Position numbers and translations under genes: made by a program
Shown here: piece after piece, positions 32,963 through 35,231 of the stretch
Numbering within the stretch: the stretch's first letter is position 1
How the letters are laid out: every line of letters begins with the position of its first letter
The notes under the pieces: generated by a model
What the model saw: only the letters and a program-made list of their open reading frames with translations
Database searches by the model: none
What the model was told of the DNA's origin: nothing
Assembly (NCBI RefSeq): GCF_001672755.1
Contig: NZ_LZKI01000031.1
Span: 1-35,231, forward strand
Length of the DNA stretch: 35,231 nt
Direction: 5' to 3'
From: Mycobacterium colombiense
Lineage (GTDB): Bacteria; Actinomycetota; Actinomycetes; Mycobacteriales; Mycobacteriaceae

Positions 32963-35231
32963 TTCACCATCTCCCGCAGCGACTCAACCCACAGCTTTTG
33001 CAGCGCAGCAATATCCATCTCATCGAGAATGTCGGGCAGGGCGCGCCACTGCGCGGCGAGTACCCGCTCCCCGTCATAGCTCAGCACCATCGCGGCGATG
33101 GTGAGTTCGTGGCGCACCGCCAGTTCCGGCTCCGGCACCGGCGACGACCCGGCGAGTAGCTCGCGCTCGAGCCGCAGTCCGGTGCCGCCGCCGCTGTGCG
33201 CGGCGCCGAGATAATTCAGCAGCAGCTGCGGTGGTGAATACCCGGCGAGCCGCTCGCCGGTGTCGTCGCGCAGGTAGCGCAGCAACCCGTAGTCGAGTCC
33301 ATCGCCGGGGATCGCCGCCAACGTCTCCCCCACCTCGCGCGGATCCGTCGAGCCGAGCCGCACCGGGTAGATGGAGCTGAGCAACCCGACCGTGTCGCCG
33401 GTGTCGATGGTGTGTGCGCCCGGCCCGTCCACCAAACCGTCGGCGCGGCCATGTGTTTCGAGTGCGAGCAGCGGGGGCGGGGTGGCCTGGCCGCGCATCA
33501 CGCGCCAGCGCGTCACCGTCGCCGCGGTCGCGGCGACCAACAGCGTGGGCAACGGCAGTTCCGAATCCAGCAGCCGGCGGGTGAGGTCGGCGTCGGTGGC
33601 GGCGTTGCGGACGATCAGGTCGCGAGCGCGATCGCGGCGCGGATCGAGGCGACGGGCACCGAGGTCGGGGTCGTCACCGTCCAGTTGGGACGCCCAGAAG
33701 TGCACCGTGTCCAACCGGCGCGCCCGCACGGTCAGCGCGTCCGCCCAGCGCCGATAGCTGGTGTGTTCGCGGACGGGTGCCGGCGAGTGGCCGGTGGCCG
33801 AGGCCGCCAGGGCGGCACCGAGTTCACCCAGGATCACTCGCCACGACGCCGGATCCAGCGCGACGACGTGCGCGGCCAGCAGCAGAACACTCTCCCCCGC
33901 CGGCGGTCGCAACCATACGGCGGACAGCAGCGTTCCGCGTTCGGGATCCAGGCGGTCGACGGCCTCGGCGACGTGGGCGGGTACCACCGCGGCCAGATCG
34001 CCAACGACCTCAACCTCTTTGACCGCGTCGGCGGCGTCGGCAGCGGGCACCAGGGTCATGGTGGAGCGGTCCACCCGGGTGCGCAGCACCTCGTGGCTCT
34101 CGATGATGCTCGAAGGCCGCATCCAACTGCTCGCGGCGCAGCGCTTCGGGCAGCCGGATGGCTTCGGTCTGCGCGAGCCGGCGTGGGTCACCGAATTCGT
34201 AGAGCCATCGGCCGTTGGGCAGCAACGGCATTGGTCCGGATTCGGTGTCCGCCTGCTGGGCGGCGGTCGTGGTTTCCGAGTCGATCGCCTCGGCCAGCTC
34301 GCGGACGTTGCTGCATTCGAGGATGAGCCTGGCGCGCAGCGCAATTCCGCGTGCGCGGGCCGCTTGTACCACCGACAACGCCATGATGCTGTCCAGGCCC
34401 AACTGCAGGAAGTCCGCGGTGACGTCGATGCGCGGTTGCCCGAGCAGCTCGGCCAGCACCTCGGCCAGCGCGGATTCCGTAGCGGTCTCGGGTGTCGCCG
34501 TGCTGACCTCCGACTCGGCGTGGTCGAAGGCGGCCAGCGCGGTCTCGTCCAGCTTTCCGTTGGGGGTCAACGGGATTTCGTCGACCAGGATGATGCGCTG
34601 CGGAACCATGTAGCGCGGCAGCCGGGTGCTGAGCATGCCCCGAAGCTGCGACGTCGTGGGCCGGCCGGCTGCCGTGTCGGTGGCGACGTACGCGGTGAGC
34701 CGCGCAATACCCCGGCGCTGCTGCACCAGCACTCCCGCGTGCTGAACGGCCGGGTGCGATTCGAGGGCGGCCGCGATCTCGCCGGGTTCGACGCGGTGGC
34801 CGCGGATCTTCACCTGCGCGTCGGCGCGTCCCACGTATTGCACTGAGCCGTCGGGCGACCGGCGCACCAGATCGCCGGTGCGATACATCCGTTCGGCCGC
34901 CGCAAACGGGTCGGCGACGAAGCGGGCCGCGGTCTCCGGAGCGCGGCCCAGGTAGCCACGGGCCAGCTGGGCACCGCCGAGATACAGTTCGCCCGTCGCC
35001 CCGCACGGCACCGGGCGCAGCGCGGAATCCAGCACGTAGCCGCGGGTGTGCCGGGTCGGCCGCCCGATGGCTGGTTCCTCGTGCTCGGCGATGGCGGCGA
35101 CCACCGCCTCCACCGTGGTCTCGGTGGGCCCGTAGCAGTTGTATGCGGCCATCGACGAGGTGCTGCAGGTGTTGCTTATCCGGGCCCAGGCCGCGCTGCC
35201 GACCGCCTCGCCGCCCAGCGCAAGCACGGTC
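32959..35231 (-). pseudogene. mbtF: mbtF mycobactin NRPS, 3' part, interrupted by a frameshift
   Basis: The 3' portion of MbtF, which adds the second lysine of mycobactin; the 5' end is outside the window. From 35231 to 34109 one frame encodes the end of an adenylation domain ([52 protein letters not shown]10 lysine in TPNGKLDE at about 34554). A carrier domain follows with LGLDSI (phosphopantetheine Ser at 34388-34390). From 34107 to 32959 a different frame continues as a condensation/epimerisation-type domain ([35 protein letters not shown]). The join leaves a single base (34108) between GAG and ATC codons, so one base is extra or two are missing. The first frame stops at 34010. It may be a true mutation or a sequence error. 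Confidence 0.85.
34108..34108 (-). other. mbtF: Frameshift site in mbtF
   Basis: Upstream (minus strand) the frame reads ...REQLDAAFE to 34109, and then only nonsense until a stop at 34010. Downstream, from 34107, the sequence [13 protein letters not shown] continues the expected condensation-type domain in another frame. There is no long homopolymer at the spot. The precise base could differ by a few positions. Confidence 0.8.

Noticed and set aside
34010..34344. Programmed ribosomal frameshift in mbtF
   Set aside because: No slippery sequence or downstream structure is apparent at GAG-C-ATC, and programmed shifting is not known for NRPS genes. Mutation or sequence error is more likely.
31253..35231. 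IdeR iron box near mbtH-mbtG-mbtF
   Set aside because: No 19-bp TTAGGTTAGGCTAACCTAA-like palindrome is visible. The operon promoter is expected outside the window.

Overview
The window is high-GC (roughly two thirds G+C by eye) actinobacterial chromosome. Its gene order follows, from memory, the Mycobacterium tuberculosis segment asnT-Rv2342-dnaG-dgt-Rv2345 ... PPE-glyS-smtB-furB-Rv2360c-uppS-recO-amiA2-era-Rv2366c-ybeY-phoH1-rsmE-dnaJ2-hrcA-Rv2375-cfp2-mbtH-mbtG-mbtF. A PPE protein, CFP2-type antigens, Z-decaprenyl diphosphate synthase and the mycobactin cluster make Mycobacterium nearly certain. The absence of plcABC, esxO/P, PPE38/39 and IS6110, plus several extra genes, points to a non-tuberculous, probably slow-growing, species. 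The species itself cannot be fixed from sequence reading alone.

Layout. 1-2847: three translationally coupled luciferase-like flavin monooxygenase genes (the first cut by the window edge). 2877-2949: tRNA-Asn on the minus strand. 3097-7287: a small membrane-associated protein, then dgt, a Cu-Zn SOD-like lipoprotein and dnaG on the minus strand. 7432-9423: an exported TPM-domain protein. 9469-11468: a small mycobacterial protein and a PPE-SVP protein, with an apparently empty stretch between them. 11721-14557: glyS divergent from the zinc-sensing pair smtB-furB, and a conserved small gene. 14557-16264: uppS and recO. 16326-19290: amiA2 and a PLP-dependent decarboxylase-like gene, closed by a perfect palindrome. 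19523-24614: a tightly overlapping minus-strand operon phoH1-ybeY-(unknown exported protein)-CBS/CorC protein-era. 24671-27781: hrcA-dnaJ2-rsmE. 28029-29910: an Rv2375-like gene, then a carboxymuconolactone decarboxylase-family gene coupled to an ECF41-like sigma factor. 29904-31252: two tandem cfp2 paralogues. 31480-35231: the end of the mycobactin operon, with a reading-frame break inside mbtF.

Functional themes. Housekeeping genes for replication priming, translation, ribosome maturation, protein folding and cell-wall lipid carrier synthesis form a conserved backbone. Accessory genes are slotted into its junctions: the SOD-like lipoprotein, the PLP enzyme, the exported Cys/Pro-rich protein, the CMD-sigma pair and the second cfp2. 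Metal handling recurs, in SmtB/FurB (zinc) and the mycobactin genes (iron). The most interesting loci are the uncharacterised exported protein embedded by a TTGA overlap in the ybeY-era operon, the self-contained CMD/ECF41 module with a matching candidate promoter, the duplicated cfp2 genes with duplicated upstream elements, and the mbtF frameshift. Comparisons to M. tuberculosis are from memory, not from a database search.
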